From: DATCYZ01 sp036526195
Lineage (GTDB): Bacteria; Pseudomonadota; Gammaproteobacteria; Burkholderiales; SG8-39
Length of the DNA stretch: 28,190 nt
Direction of reading: 5' to 3'
Assembly (NCBI GenBank): GCA_036526195.1
Contig: DATCYZ010000111.1
Location: forward strand, 1-28,190
This document shows positions 15,076-22,526 of this stretch, one piece after another (position 1 is the stretch's first letter; each line of letters begins with the position of its first letter). Below the pieces are notes generated by a model that was not told the DNA's origin, did not search any database, and saw only the letters and a list, made by a program, of their open reading frames with translations. Made by a program: the position numbers and the translations under genes.

Positions 15076-16215
15076 ATGTTTCCCATCATCGACACGCAGG
15101 GCAGCGCGCACGAACGGGGCCGCGCCCACGGCAGCGCGGCACGCGAGCGCATCGGTCACTCGATCGCCACCTACGCGCGCCAGTTCGCCTATTGCGGCAT
15201 CCACTGGGCCGGCGCGCAGCAGCGCGCCACCGGCTACCGCGACATCATCGGCAACCTGGATGCGGAACTGCTCGAGGAGATCGAGGGCATCGCCGCGGGC
15301 TCCGGCTACGCGGTGAACGAGATCCTCGCGCTGAATGCGCGCACCGAGATCCTGCCGCCGTCCTATCCCGGGGAACCTTCTCCGGCCTGGGCGGCCACCG
15401 AGCGCGCGAACCGCGACGCCGGCGTGCCGGACTGGGGTGAGTGCACCGCGCTCGCGGTGCAACCGGCGCGCAGCGTGTCCGGCGCTACGCTGCTGGCGCA
15501 GAACTGGGACTGGATCGGCGCGCAGCGCGCCGCGGTGGTGCTGCTGCGCATCTGCGAGACCGACGGGCGTCGCGCGCTGGCCTTCACCGAGGCGGGCATG
15601 CTCGCCAAGATCGGCCTGAACGAGGCCGGCTTCGGCATGTGCCTGAACCTGATGCGTTCGACCGACGACGGATCGCGGCCCGGCGTGCCGGTGCACGTGC
15701 TGCTGCGCGCGCTGTTGAAGCGGCCGAGCGTTGCAGAGGCCATCGGCCTCGCGGCCAGCGTCACGCATGGCGGCTCGTCGAACGTACTCTGCGCCGACCG
15801 CGCAGGCGACGCTGCCAGCCTCGAACTTTCGCCGCGCGGCGTGGACGTGATCCACGCCGAGGACGGCGCAGTCTGCCACACGAACCATTTCCTCTGCGCC
15901 GCCGGGGCGCTCGGCCAGGCGCCGATTCCGCCCAACCTCGCCACCGAGCAACGCTACGCACGCATCCAGGCGCTGGTCGCGGCCGCACCGGCGAAGATCG
16001 GCATCGAGGAAGTGAAGCACATGCTGCGCGACGAAGCCGACGGCCTGCTGTCGATCTGCCGGCATCCTGATCCCTCGCGCCCGCGCGAGGCGCGCGTCGA
16101 AACCGTGGGCTCGGTGATCATGGACCTCGCCGCCGGCGTCATGCATGTGGCGCCGGACGTGCCGTCGAAGACGACCTACCGGGCTGTGCCCATCGCGGAG
16201 CGGGTTGCGGCCTGA
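15076..16215 (+). CDS. C45 family autoproteolytic acyltransferase/hydrolase (isopenicillin N acyltransferase-like)
   Basis: The product is 379 residues, matching bacterial C45 (acyl-CoA:6-APA acyltransferase-like) Ntn hydrolases. The N-terminal region has GSAHERGRAHG, typical of the family, then ELLEEIEGIAAGSGYAVNEILALNAR. WGECTALAV contains the likely nucleophile C123, exposed by self-cleavage of the preceding bond. GGSSNVLCADRAGDAASLE and CHTNHFL follow in the mature part. It should hydrolyse or transfer an acyl group at an amide bond. The substrate is unknown, and no beta-lactam gene is nearby. There are two adjacent ATGs (15073, 15076); the second is 5 nt from GGAGGG and is preferred. The gene is flanked on both sides by the repeated palindromic elements. 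Confidence 0.88.
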   Translation: MFPIIDTQGSAHERGRAHGSAARERIGHSIATYARQFAYCGIHWAGAQQRATGYRDIIGNLDAELLEEIEGIAAGSGYAVNEILALNARTEILPPSYPGEPSPAWAATERANRDAGVPDWGECTALAVQPARSVSGATLLAQNWDWIGAQRAAVVLLRICETDGRRALAFTEAGMLAKIGLNEAGFGMCLNLMRSTDDGSRPGVPVHVLLRALLKRPSVAEAIGLAASVTHGGSSNVLCADRAGDAASLELSPRGVDVIHAEDGAVCHTNHFLCAAGALGQAPIPPNLATEQRYARIQALVAAAPAKIGIEEVKHMLRDEADGLLSICRHPDPSRPREARVETVGSVIMDLAAGVMHVAPDVPSKTTYRAVPIAERVAA

Positions 16216-16226
16216 CCAGGGTTAAG

Positions 16227-16310
16227 AAGAAGGGGTCAGACCCCTTTTTCGTTGAGTCGACCGTCCTGCCGGCGTGACCTGCTGAAAAAGGGGTCAGACC
16301 CCTTTTTTCG
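16227..16310. repeat. composite palindromic repeat, element 2 (two GGGGTC palindromes)
   Basis: GGGGTCAGACCCC occurs at 16232-16244 and 16290-16302 with A runs before and T runs after. The spacer after the first copy (CGTTGAGTCGACC...) has 35 nt aligned with the spacer of element 1 and agrees at about 26 positions, so both are copies of one element family. It lies between the converging C45 and CDF genes and could stop transcription from both sides. Confidence 0.75.
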
Positions 16311-16315
16311 CCCTG

Positions 16316-17215
16316 CTACCGATCCAGCTCCATGTCGTCGTACGAACTCGGGTGCGAGATCGGCTCGATGTGGCAGAAGGTGGTGGCGTTCGGCACCAGG
16401 TCGCGGATGCGCTGCTCGATCTCCTCGGACAGGCCGTGGGCGTGGGCCACGGTCCATTCGTCCGGCACCAGCAGGTGGAAGGAAACGAAGCGCCGCGTGC
16501 CGGCGCGCCGGGTGCGCAGCGCGTGGAAGGCGACACCGTAGCGCTTCGAATACTCGGCGAAGATCTTCGTCACGTCGTCCTGCTCGCCGCCCGGGATGGC
16601 CGCATCGAGCAGGCCGGCCACCGAGCGGCGCATCAGCTTGCCGCCGATCCACAGGATGTGCCCCGCCACCGCGAGCGCGAGCAGGGGGTCCAGGCGCGCC
16701 CACCCGGTCAGCGCCACAAGCGCGACGCCGGCGACCACGCCGACCGAGGTCCAGACGTCGGTCATCAGGTGGTGCGCGTCGGCCTCCAGCGCAATGCTGT
16801 GATGCGCCCGGCCGGCCTTGAGAAGGATGCGCGCGACCGCCAGGTTGATGAGCGAGGCGAGCACCGTCAGCGCGATGCCGGCGAAGGGCAGGACGATCAT
16901 CTTCGGCTCGACCAGCCGCGGCAGCGCCGCCCAGATGATGCCCGTGGCGGCGAGCACGATCAGCGCCCCTTCCGCGCCGCTCGCGAAATACTCCGCCTTG
17001 GAGCGTCCGTAGGGATGGGCCGCATCCGCCGGCATCGCCGAAAGCCGCAGCATCGCAAGCGCAAGCAACGCAGCGGCGAGGTTGACGAAGGATTCAAGCG
17101 CGTCCGAGAGCAGGCCCACCGAATCGGTGAGCCACCACGCCAGCAGCTTGAGCGCGATCGTCGCCAGTGCCGCGCCGACCGAGAGCCAGGCATAGCGCTC
17201 GAGCGGATTACGCAT
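16316..17215 (-). CDS. cation diffusion facilitator (CDF) metal exporter
   Basis: The product is 299 residues from the ATG at 17215; a GTG four codons upstream is a possible alternative. It has about six membrane helices and a C-terminal soluble domain. SVGLLSDALESFVNL (32-46) and ADAHHLMTDVWTSVGVV (145-161) are the family's transport-site helices; D38, H149 and D153 are likely metal ligands. The residue matching the fourth ligand of E. coli YiiP is Ser (S42). The cytoplasmic domain ends with a run of His, Glu and Asp (TFCHIEPISHPSSYDDMELD). It should export a divalent cation such as zinc, iron or cobalt by proton exchange. A single palindromic repeat separates it from the HyuB gene, so it is probably transcribed on its own. 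Confidence 0.92.
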   Translation of the reverse strand: MRNPLERYAWLSVGAALATIALKLLAWWLTDSVGLLSDALESFVNLAAALLALAMLRLSAMPADAAHPYGRSKAEYFASGAEGALIVLAATGIIWAALPRLVEPKMIVLPFAGIALTVLASLINLAVARILLKAGRAHHSIALEADAHHLMTDVWTSVGVVAGVALVALTGWARLDPLLALAVAGHILWIGGKLMRRSVAGLLDAAIPGGEQDDVTKIFAEYSKRYGVAFHALRTRRAGTRRFVSFHLLVPDEWTVAHAHGLSEEIEQRIRDLVPNATTFCHIEPISHPSSYDDMELDR

Positions 17216-17232
17216 GCTGCGGTGCACCGCAG

Positions 17233-17257
17233 AAAAGGGGTCTGACCCCTTTTTCGG
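17233..17257. repeat. single palindromic repeat copy
   Basis: GGGGTCTGACCCC (17237-17249) with an A run before and TTTTTCGG after matches half of elements 1 and 2. It directly abuts the HyuB stop codon (TGA at 17260-17258 on the minus strand). Here it can act as a terminator after HyuB. Confidence 0.7.
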
Positions 17258-18997
17258 TCATGCCTTGCGCAGGGTGGCAGTGCGGGCGGGGTCGACGGCG
17301 CCCGCAGCGTCGAGCGCCACGCCGAAGCGGGTCTCGGCTTCCTGCGGCGTGTAATAGCCGCGCAGCACGTCGGTGGCGACTTTCTGCGGCGCGCGCGTGA
17401 AGGCCTTGCCGTAGCCGCCGCCGCCCGGCGTGGACACCCGGATCACGTCGCCCGGGGCGAGCTGGATGTCCTGGTCCTTGGACAGGTGCAGCGGCCGGTA
17501 GATGCCGCCGGGACGCTCCACGGCCACCTTGTTCACGCCGCCCTCGGCGCCGCCGAGCGCGCCCAGCGGCCCGCTGCGGCCGTGGTCCATCACCATCGAG
17601 GCGCGCGCCGCGCCTTCGCGAAGGCGTATGGCGTAGTTCACGCCGAAGCCGCCGCGCGCCGCGCCGGCGCCGCCCGACCCTTCGTAGAGCGAGAACTCCT
17701 CGAACAGGATCGGGTAGTACTGCTCCATCACCTCGATCGGCGGCATCTTCGAGATGCCGATGGTCGAGCAGCCGTTGGAAATGCCGTCGCCTTCGGGGCT
17801 GCCGCCGTAGCCGCCGCCGGTGAACAGGTACATCACGTAGGGCCGGTTCTTCACCGGGTCGAAGCCGCCAATGGCGAGGTTGCCCGAGGTGCCGGCAGGC
17901 GAGGCGAACAGCTCGTCCGGGATCGCCTTCACCAGCGCGTCGAACACCGCCTCGGCGATGCGCTGGCTGACCTCGGCGGCGCAGCCGGACACCGGCCGCG
18001 GGTACTTCGCGTAGAGGAAGGTGTCCTCGGGGTCGATGATCTCCAGCGGCTCGAAGGTGCCGGCGTTGATCGGCACGTCCGGGAACACATGCTTCACCGC
18101 GAGGTACACCGACGACTTTGTAGTGGCGATGACTGAATTCATCGGCCCCTTGCACGGCGGCGAGGAGCCGGCGAAATCGAACACCAGCCGCCCGTCGACG
18201 GTGCGCGTGAGTTTCAGGCGGATGTCGAGTGGCGCATCGACCACGCCGTCGGAATCGACGATCGAATGGCCCTCGTAGGTGCCTTCTGGAATGCGCGCGA
18301 TCTTGGCGCGCATCTGCTGCGACGCGCGCGTGCGCAGTTCGGCGATCGCCGCCTCCACCGTGTCCGCGCCATAGCGCTCGAGCAGGGCGCTGAGGCGCTT
18401 CTCGCCGGTGGCGAGCGCCGCGGCCTGCGCCTTGATGTCGCCGATACGCTGGTCGGCGATGCGGATGTTCGACTGGATGATCGACAGGATCTCGACGTCG
18501 ATCACCCCCTTCTTGTAGAGCTTCACCGGCGGCAGGCGCAGCCCCTCCTGCTCGACCTCGGTGGCGTTCGCCGAGAACCCCCCGGGCACCATGCCGCCGA
18601 GGTCCGGCCAGTGCCCGGTGTTCGACAGCCACGACCAGAGCCTGCCGCGGTGGAAGAACGGCCGCACGAACTTCACGTCCATCAGGTGGGTGCCGCCGAG
18701 GTAGGGGTCGTTCACCACGAAGACGTCGCCGGGCTCGACCGTCCAGCCGTGCCGGCGCACGCACTCGATCACGGCCTGGGTGGAGAACTGCATGGTGCCG
18801 ACGAACACCGGCAAGCCGAGGTCGCCCTGCGCGATCAGGCGGCCGTCCTCCGCCGCGTAGATGCCGTCGGAGCGGTCCAGGCCCTCTGAGATCACCGGGC
18901 TGAACGCGGCGCGCACGAAGGCGAGGTCCATCTCGTTGCAGACCTGTTGCAGGCCGTTCTGGATGACCGAAAGGGTGATCGGATCGAGGCTTTGCAT
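17258..18997 (-). CDS. hyuB: hydantoinase B/oxoprolinase family protein (HyuB-like)
   Basis: The product is 579 residues, full length for HyuB. It opens with LDPITLSVIQNGLQQVCNEMD and then SEGLDRSDGIYAAEDGRLIAQGD, the standard family start. FVVNDPYLGGTHLMDV (about 94-109), GPMNS and the C-terminal RVSTPGGGGYGKAF are other signatures. HyuB works with HyuA in ATP-dependent opening of hydantoins, 5-oxoproline or related cyclic amides, or forms part of acetone-carboxylase-like enzymes. Its usual partner HyuA is on the same strand but 4.9 kb upstream, beyond four opposite-strand genes. A TAGACT box ends 7 nt before the ATG, so HyuB can have its own promoter. A longer start at 19063 would add unrelated residues and is rejected. 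The symbol names the family, not a proven substrate. Confidence 0.92.
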   Translation of the reverse strand: MQSLDPITLSVIQNGLQQVCNEMDLAFVRAAFSPVISEGLDRSDGIYAAEDGRLIAQGDLGLPVFVGTMQFSTQAVIECVRRHGWTVEPGDVFVVNDPYLGGTHLMDVKFVRPFFHRGRLWSWLSNTGHWPDLGGMVPGGFSANATEVEQEGLRLPPVKLYKKGVIDVEILSIIQSNIRIADQRIGDIKAQAAALATGEKRLSALLERYGADTVEAAIAELRTRASQQMRAKIARIPEGTYEGHSIVDSDGVVDAPLDIRLKLTRTVDGRLVFDFAGSSPPCKGPMNSVIATTKSSVYLAVKHVFPDVPINAGTFEPLEIIDPEDTFLYAKYPRPVSGCAAEVSQRIAEAVFDALVKAIPDELFASPAGTSGNLAIGGFDPVKNRPYVMYLFTGGGYGGSPEGDGISNGCSTIGISKMPPIEVMEQYYPILFEEFSLYEGSGGAGAARGGFGVNYAIRLREGAARASMVMDHGRSGPLGALGGAEGGVNKVAVERPGGIYRPLHLSKDQDIQLAPGDVIRVSTPGGGGYGKAFTRAPQKVATDVLRGYYTPQEAETRFGVALDAAGAVDPARTATLRKA

Positions 18998-19004
18998 GGC
19001 GGCA

Positions 19005-19010
19005 AGTCTA
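19005..19010 (-). promoter_or_regulatory. -10-like box for a leaderless HyuB transcript
   Basis: TAGACT on the minus strand ends 7 nt before the HyuB ATG (18997), and no Shine-Dalgarno is present. It lies in the 109-bp divergent gap to the diguanylate cyclase. The -35 region is weak. Confidence 0.35.
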
Positions 19011-19106
19011 AGGGATGGGCGCGGTTTCCGCGACGCGTGCGGCGCCGGGGCCTCCCCGCCCAAGGTATTGATTGCCCCGGCTGCCGCACGCTGCGATCAT
19101 CCGGGC

Positions 19107-20273
19107 ATGGAGCTCGATACCCGGACCCTGGTGGTGGCTTGCGTGCTCGTCTCCGGGTTGATGGGAACGGTGTCGTTCCTGTTCTCGGCGATGCACGGCA
19201 CCTCGTCGATGATCGGCCGCTGGGGCTTCGCCATGGTCCTGCTCGCCGTCGGGCTCGCGGGCTTCGCCCTGCGCGGTCAGATCCCGGACCTGCTCTCGAT
19301 CACCGTGGCCAACACGCTGATCATCGCCGCGCTGGTGCTCGGCATCCGCTGCCTACGCCAGTTCATGGGCGACACCCCGCGCGACGCGCTCGGCATCGGC
19401 ATGACCGTGCTGGCCCTGGTGCTGCTGCTGTTCTTCTCCGAGGTGCGGCCGAACCTGCAGGCCCGCATCCTGGTGGTGACCGTGGCGATGGCGGTGATCC
19501 TGGTTCGCGGCGCGTGGCAGGTGCAGAAGAGAACGCCCCGGGAATGCCAGTTGTCCTACCGCTTCACCGCCGCGGTGCTATGGATGGCCGGCATCGTGGC
19601 GCTGCTGCGCGCCGCGGGCACGATCATCGCGCCGCCCGCGGACAGCTTCGCCTCGAACGGGCTGGAGGCGGGCGTCTTCCTGTTCAACACCTGCTTCATT
19701 GTCATGGCGACGCTCGGCGTGATGTGGATCGAGTTCGAGACCCTGCAGGCCCGACTGGTGCGCTCCGCGCTCACCGATCCGCTCACCGGCCTGTCGAACC
19801 GTGCGGGCTTCGAGCGCGAGTTCGAGCGCGAGCTCTCGCGCATCGCGCGCAAGGGCACGCCGTTCAGCGTGGTGATGTTCGACCTCGACCATTTCAAGCA
19901 GATCAACGACCGCTTCGGGCACGCCGCGGGGGACAAGGCGCTGCGCTTCTTCGCCGACCTGCTGGCGCGCACCGTGCGCACCCACGACGTCGCGGCGCGC
20001 TACGGCGGCGAGGAGTTCGTGCTGCTGATGCCGGGCACCGAGCGGGCCGAGGCGCTGCACGTGGCCGGACGGGTGCGCGAACGGCTTGCGGCAAGGCCGG
20101 TGGACGTCGGCCGCGACCAGGTGCCGCTCACCGTCTCGGGCGGCGTCGCCACCTACGGCGAGCAGGGCAAGGACTTCGATGCGCTGCTCAAGGCCGCGGA
20201 CGACGCCCTCTACGCCGCCAAGTCGGCGGGACGCAACCGGATGGTGGCAGCCGGCGCGGCCGCCGTCGTATAG
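19107..20273 (+). CDS. membrane-bound GGDEF diguanylate cyclase
   Basis: The product is 388 residues. The N-terminal 210 residues hold about six or seven membrane helices with short loops; this sensor was not matched to a named domain. The C-terminal GGDEF domain is complete: LTDPLTGLSNR (222-232), FDLDHFKQIND (258-268; D259 for metal) and the signature GGEEF (300-304). The product-inhibition site RxxD (R291-D294) stands five residues before it and is intact. It should make cyclic di-GMP from two GTP under feedback control. No EAL domain is present. The desaturase gene begins 7 bp after its stop, so both may share a message. It diverges from HyuB with 109 bp between them. Confidence 0.93.
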   Translation: MELDTRTLVVACVLVSGLMGTVSFLFSAMHGTSSMIGRWGFAMVLLAVGLAGFALRGQIPDLLSITVANTLIIAALVLGIRCLRQFMGDTPRDALGIGMTVLALVLLLFFSEVRPNLQARILVVTVAMAVILVRGAWQVQKRTPRECQLSYRFTAAVLWMAGIVALLRAAGTIIAPPADSFASNGLEAGVFLFNTCFIVMATLGVMWIEFETLQARLVRSALTDPLTGLSNRAGFEREFERELSRIARKGTPFSVVMFDLDHFKQINDRFGHAAGDKALRFFADLLARTVRTHDVAARYGGEEFVLLMPGTERAEALHVAGRVRERLAARPVDVGRDQVPLTVSGGVATYGEQGKDFDALLKAADDALYAAKSAGRNRMVAAGAAAVV

Positions 20274-20274
20274 T
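20269..20274 (+). promoter_or_regulatory. -10 box for a leaderless desaturase transcript
   Basis: TATAGT overlaps the stop codon of the diguanylate cyclase gene and ends 6 nt before ATG 20281. There is no Shine-Dalgarno and the -35 region is poor. The desaturase could thus be transcribed separately as well as by read-through. Confidence 0.4.
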
Positions 20275-20280
20275 CCGGGC

Positions 20281-21252
20281 ATGCTGGCCCGGGTCACCGA
20301 ATACATCGACGGCGCGACGATCCGCGCGCTGCGCGGCCGCTCGAACCTCGTCGGCACGCTGCTCGTGCTGCACGCCTGGGGCGTGATCTTCGCCTCGATG
20401 GCGCTCGTCGCGCTGTGGCCGAATCCGCTCACCTTCCTCGTTGCGCTGATGCTGATCGGCACGCGGCAGCTCGGGCTCGCCATCCTGATGCACGATGCGG
20501 CGCACGGCCTGCTGTTCGCGCATCGCGGCGCGAACGACTTCGCCGGTGCCTGGTTCTGCGGCCACCCGCTCGGCGCCAGCCTCGAGCTGTACCGTCCCTA
20601 CCACCTGACGCACCATCGCAACACGCAGCAGGCGGACGACCCGGACCTGGTGCTCTCGGCGCCGTTCCCGATCACGCGCGGCAGCCTGCGGCGCAAGGTG
20701 CTGCGCGACCTCGCCGGACGCACCGCGTTTCAGCGCCGTGGCGAACAGATCGCGCGTGCCATGGGGCCGGCGGCGCAGCCGCGCCTCGCGCGGCTGCGCA
20801 ACCTCCTCGTTCGCGAGCGCGGCTTCTTCCTCAGCAACGCGGTGCTCTGGGCGCTGCTGACCGCAGCGGGCGCGTGGTGGCTGTATCCGCTATTGTGGTT
20901 GCTGCCGCTCGCGACCTGGTACCAGCTGGTAAGCCGGATCCGCAACATCGCCGAGCATGCCGTGGTCCCGGACAACGACGATCCGCTGCGCAACACGCGC
21001 ACCACCCGCGCGAACTGGCTCGAACGCGCGCTGGTGGCGCCGTACTGGGTCAACTACCACCTCGAGCACCACCTGTTCATGTTCGTGCCCTGCTGGCGCC
21101 TGCCGGCGGCGCACGCGGCGCTGCTGTCGAACGGGTTCGGCGCGAAAATGGAGATCCGCAGCGGTTATCGTGAAGTGCTGGCGCGCGCGGCCTCGAGAAT
21201 CGTGGATGGCCCGCCCGACCCCGGGCGGGTGCGCGGTCCGCAGCACATCTGA
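20281..21252 (+). CDS. membrane fatty acid desaturase family protein
   Basis: The product is 323 residues. It shows the three His clusters of membrane di-iron desaturases/hydroxylases: HDAAH (71-75), HLTHH (108-112) and HLEHH (260-264), with H226 as a further ligand. Membrane segments lie at about 24-46, 50-68 and 183-215. It should use O2 and electrons from an external donor to desaturate or hydroxylate an acyl chain or similar lipid at the inner membrane. The position of the double bond is not predictable. The gene is 7 bp after the diguanylate cyclase and 44 bp before an MFS gene, so it sits in a plus-strand run. No ferredoxin or reductase partner is in the window. Confidence 0.92.
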   Translation: MLARVTEYIDGATIRALRGRSNLVGTLLVLHAWGVIFASMALVALWPNPLTFLVALMLIGTRQLGLAILMHDAAHGLLFAHRGANDFAGAWFCGHPLGASLELYRPYHLTHHRNTQQADDPDLVLSAPFPITRGSLRRKVLRDLAGRTAFQRRGEQIARAMGPAAQPRLARLRNLLVRERGFFLSNAVLWALLTAAGAWWLYPLLWLLPLATWYQLVSRIRNIAEHAVVPDNDDPLRNTRTTRANWLERALVAPYWVNYHLEHHLFMFVPCWRLPAAHAALLSNGFGAKMEIRSGYREVLARAASRIVDGPPDPGRVRGPQHI

Positions 21253-21296
21253 GCCCCGGCGCGCGCGAGGACGCTGCCGGCGGCGCCCGCCCTTTC

Positions 21297-22511
21297 ATGG
21301 CCATCGATCCACGCATCCGCCTGCTCGTCGGCGGCAGTTTCGTCACCGTCGCCGCGCGCATGAGCCTGGTGACCTTCCTCGGCATCTACTTCGTGCGCGA
21401 GCAGGGCATCGACATCGGCTGGGTCGGCGTCGCCTTCCTAGCCGAGAACCTGATGCGCGGCGTGCTGGCGCCGTTCTTCGGCGCGCTGAGCGATCGCACC
21501 GGCCGGCGGCCGCTGCTGCTCGCGGGCCTGCTCGCGAACGGCACGGTGCTGCCGTGTTTCCTGCTGGTCGAGGGGCCGGCGTCCCTGCTGGCGTGGAGCC
21601 TCGCCATGGGGCTCGCGGCCTCGGTGCAATGGCCGGCCGGCGCGGCGCTGCTGCTGGATCTCGCGCCGCCGGACAAGCGGCAGGTGGTGCTGGCGACCAA
21701 CTATGCCGCGATCTGCGTCGGCTACACCATCGGCGTCGCCCCTGGTGGCTGGATCGCCGAGCAGGGCTACGGCTGGCTGGCGTTGACCGGGGCGGCGGGC
21801 TACTTCGCGGTGGCGATGGCGTACCTCGTGTTCCTGCGCGGGCCCCTGCCGATGGAGTACGAGCGCCCGGTGGATTCGGTGGTGCGGCGCACGCTGGCGG
21901 TGGGCCGGGACCGCGCCTTCCTCGGTTTTGCCGCGCTCGGCATCATCTTTCCCTTCGGCATGGGCCTGTACGCCTTCGTGCTTGCGCTCTATGCCCATGA
22001 CGCCGGGCTCGGCGAAAGCACCATCGGCATGGTGCTGAGCGCCAATGGTCTCTTGATCGCCGCGCTGGCGGTGCCGGTGGCCACGCGCATCGAACCGCTG
22101 GGGCCGTTCCGCATGCTCGGCTACTCAGGTCTCGCGCTGGCGCTGGCCTACCTGTGCTTCGGCTTCGTGCCCGGCATCGTACCGGCGCTGCTGCTCGGCG
22201 CGCTGCTCTTCACCGCGGGCGAACTGGTGTTCAGTTCGGCGGTGCCGGCGGCGGTGGGGCGCCTTGCGCCACCGGGACGGCGCGGCGCCTACCAGGGCGC
22301 GTGGAGCCTGGTGCAGGCGCTGGGGATGGGCGGGGCGCTATGGGTCAGCGGTCAGCTGCGCCTGAGTCTCGGCTGGACCGGCACCTGGCTGGTGCTGGCG
22401 GGCGTCACGTTCACCGCGGCCCTGGTGCTGTTCGTGGTGCGCGCGCGGTTCCTGAAGATCGTCGAGGCGCGGGTGGAACCGGGCAGCCTGACGCCGAAAC
22501 CTTCCGTATAG
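21297..22511 (+). CDS. MFS transporter (DHA1-like, 12 helices)
   Basis: The product is 404 residues with about 12 membrane helices. FFGALSDRTGRRPLLLAG (about 59-76) is the MFS motif A, typical of drug/proton antiporters and sugar exporters. A break near 195-205 (YERPVDSVVRR) separates the two six-helix halves. It is an inner-membrane carrier, and drug or metabolite export is plausible but unproven. The start at ATG 21297 fits the helix pattern, but no Shine-Dalgarno is visible. Its TAG (22509-22511) overlaps by one base the palindrome that covers the start of the next MFS gene. Confidence 0.88.
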   Translation: MAIDPRIRLLVGGSFVTVAARMSLVTFLGIYFVREQGIDIGWVGVAFLAENLMRGVLAPFFGALSDRTGRRPLLLAGLLANGTVLPCFLLVEGPASLLAWSLAMGLAASVQWPAGAALLLDLAPPDKRQVVLATNYAAICVGYTIGVAPGGWIAEQGYGWLALTGAAGYFAVAMAYLVFLRGPLPMEYERPVDSVVRRTLAVGRDRAFLGFAALGIIFPFGMGLYAFVLALYAHDAGLGESTIGMVLSANGLLIAALAVPVATRIEPLGPFRMLGYSGLALALAYLCFGFVPGIVPALLLGALLFTAGELVFSSAVPAAVGRLAPPGRRGAYQGAWSLVQALGMGGALWVSGQLRLSLGWTGTWLVLAGVTFTAALVLFVVRARFLKIVEARVEPGSLTPKPSV

Positions 22512-22512
22512 T
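22507..22512 (+). promoter_or_regulatory. -10 box of the DHA2 MFS gene
   Basis: TATAGT ends 7 nt before ATG 22520, so the transcript would begin at or next to the start codon. It overlaps the left edge of the palindromic operator (22511-22526). A repressor bound there would block RNA polymerase. Confidence 0.5.
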
Positions 22513-22526
22513 AACATATATGTTAC
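22511..22526. promoter_or_regulatory. perfect palindromic operator candidate, site 2
   Basis: GTAACATATATGTTAC is a perfect 16-bp palindrome in very GC-rich DNA. It spans the last base of the upstream stop codon, the end of the TATAGT box and the start codon (ATG 22520-22522) of the MFS gene. It matches site 1 (4888-4903) except for one base. It is probably bound by a dimeric TetR- or MarR-type repressor encoded elsewhere. Confidence 0.65.

Noticed and set aside
14953..17257. CRISPR array from the repeated GGGGTC palindromes
   Set aside because: Spacing is irregular, spacers are related to each other, copies are inverted and genes lie between them; no cas genes are present.
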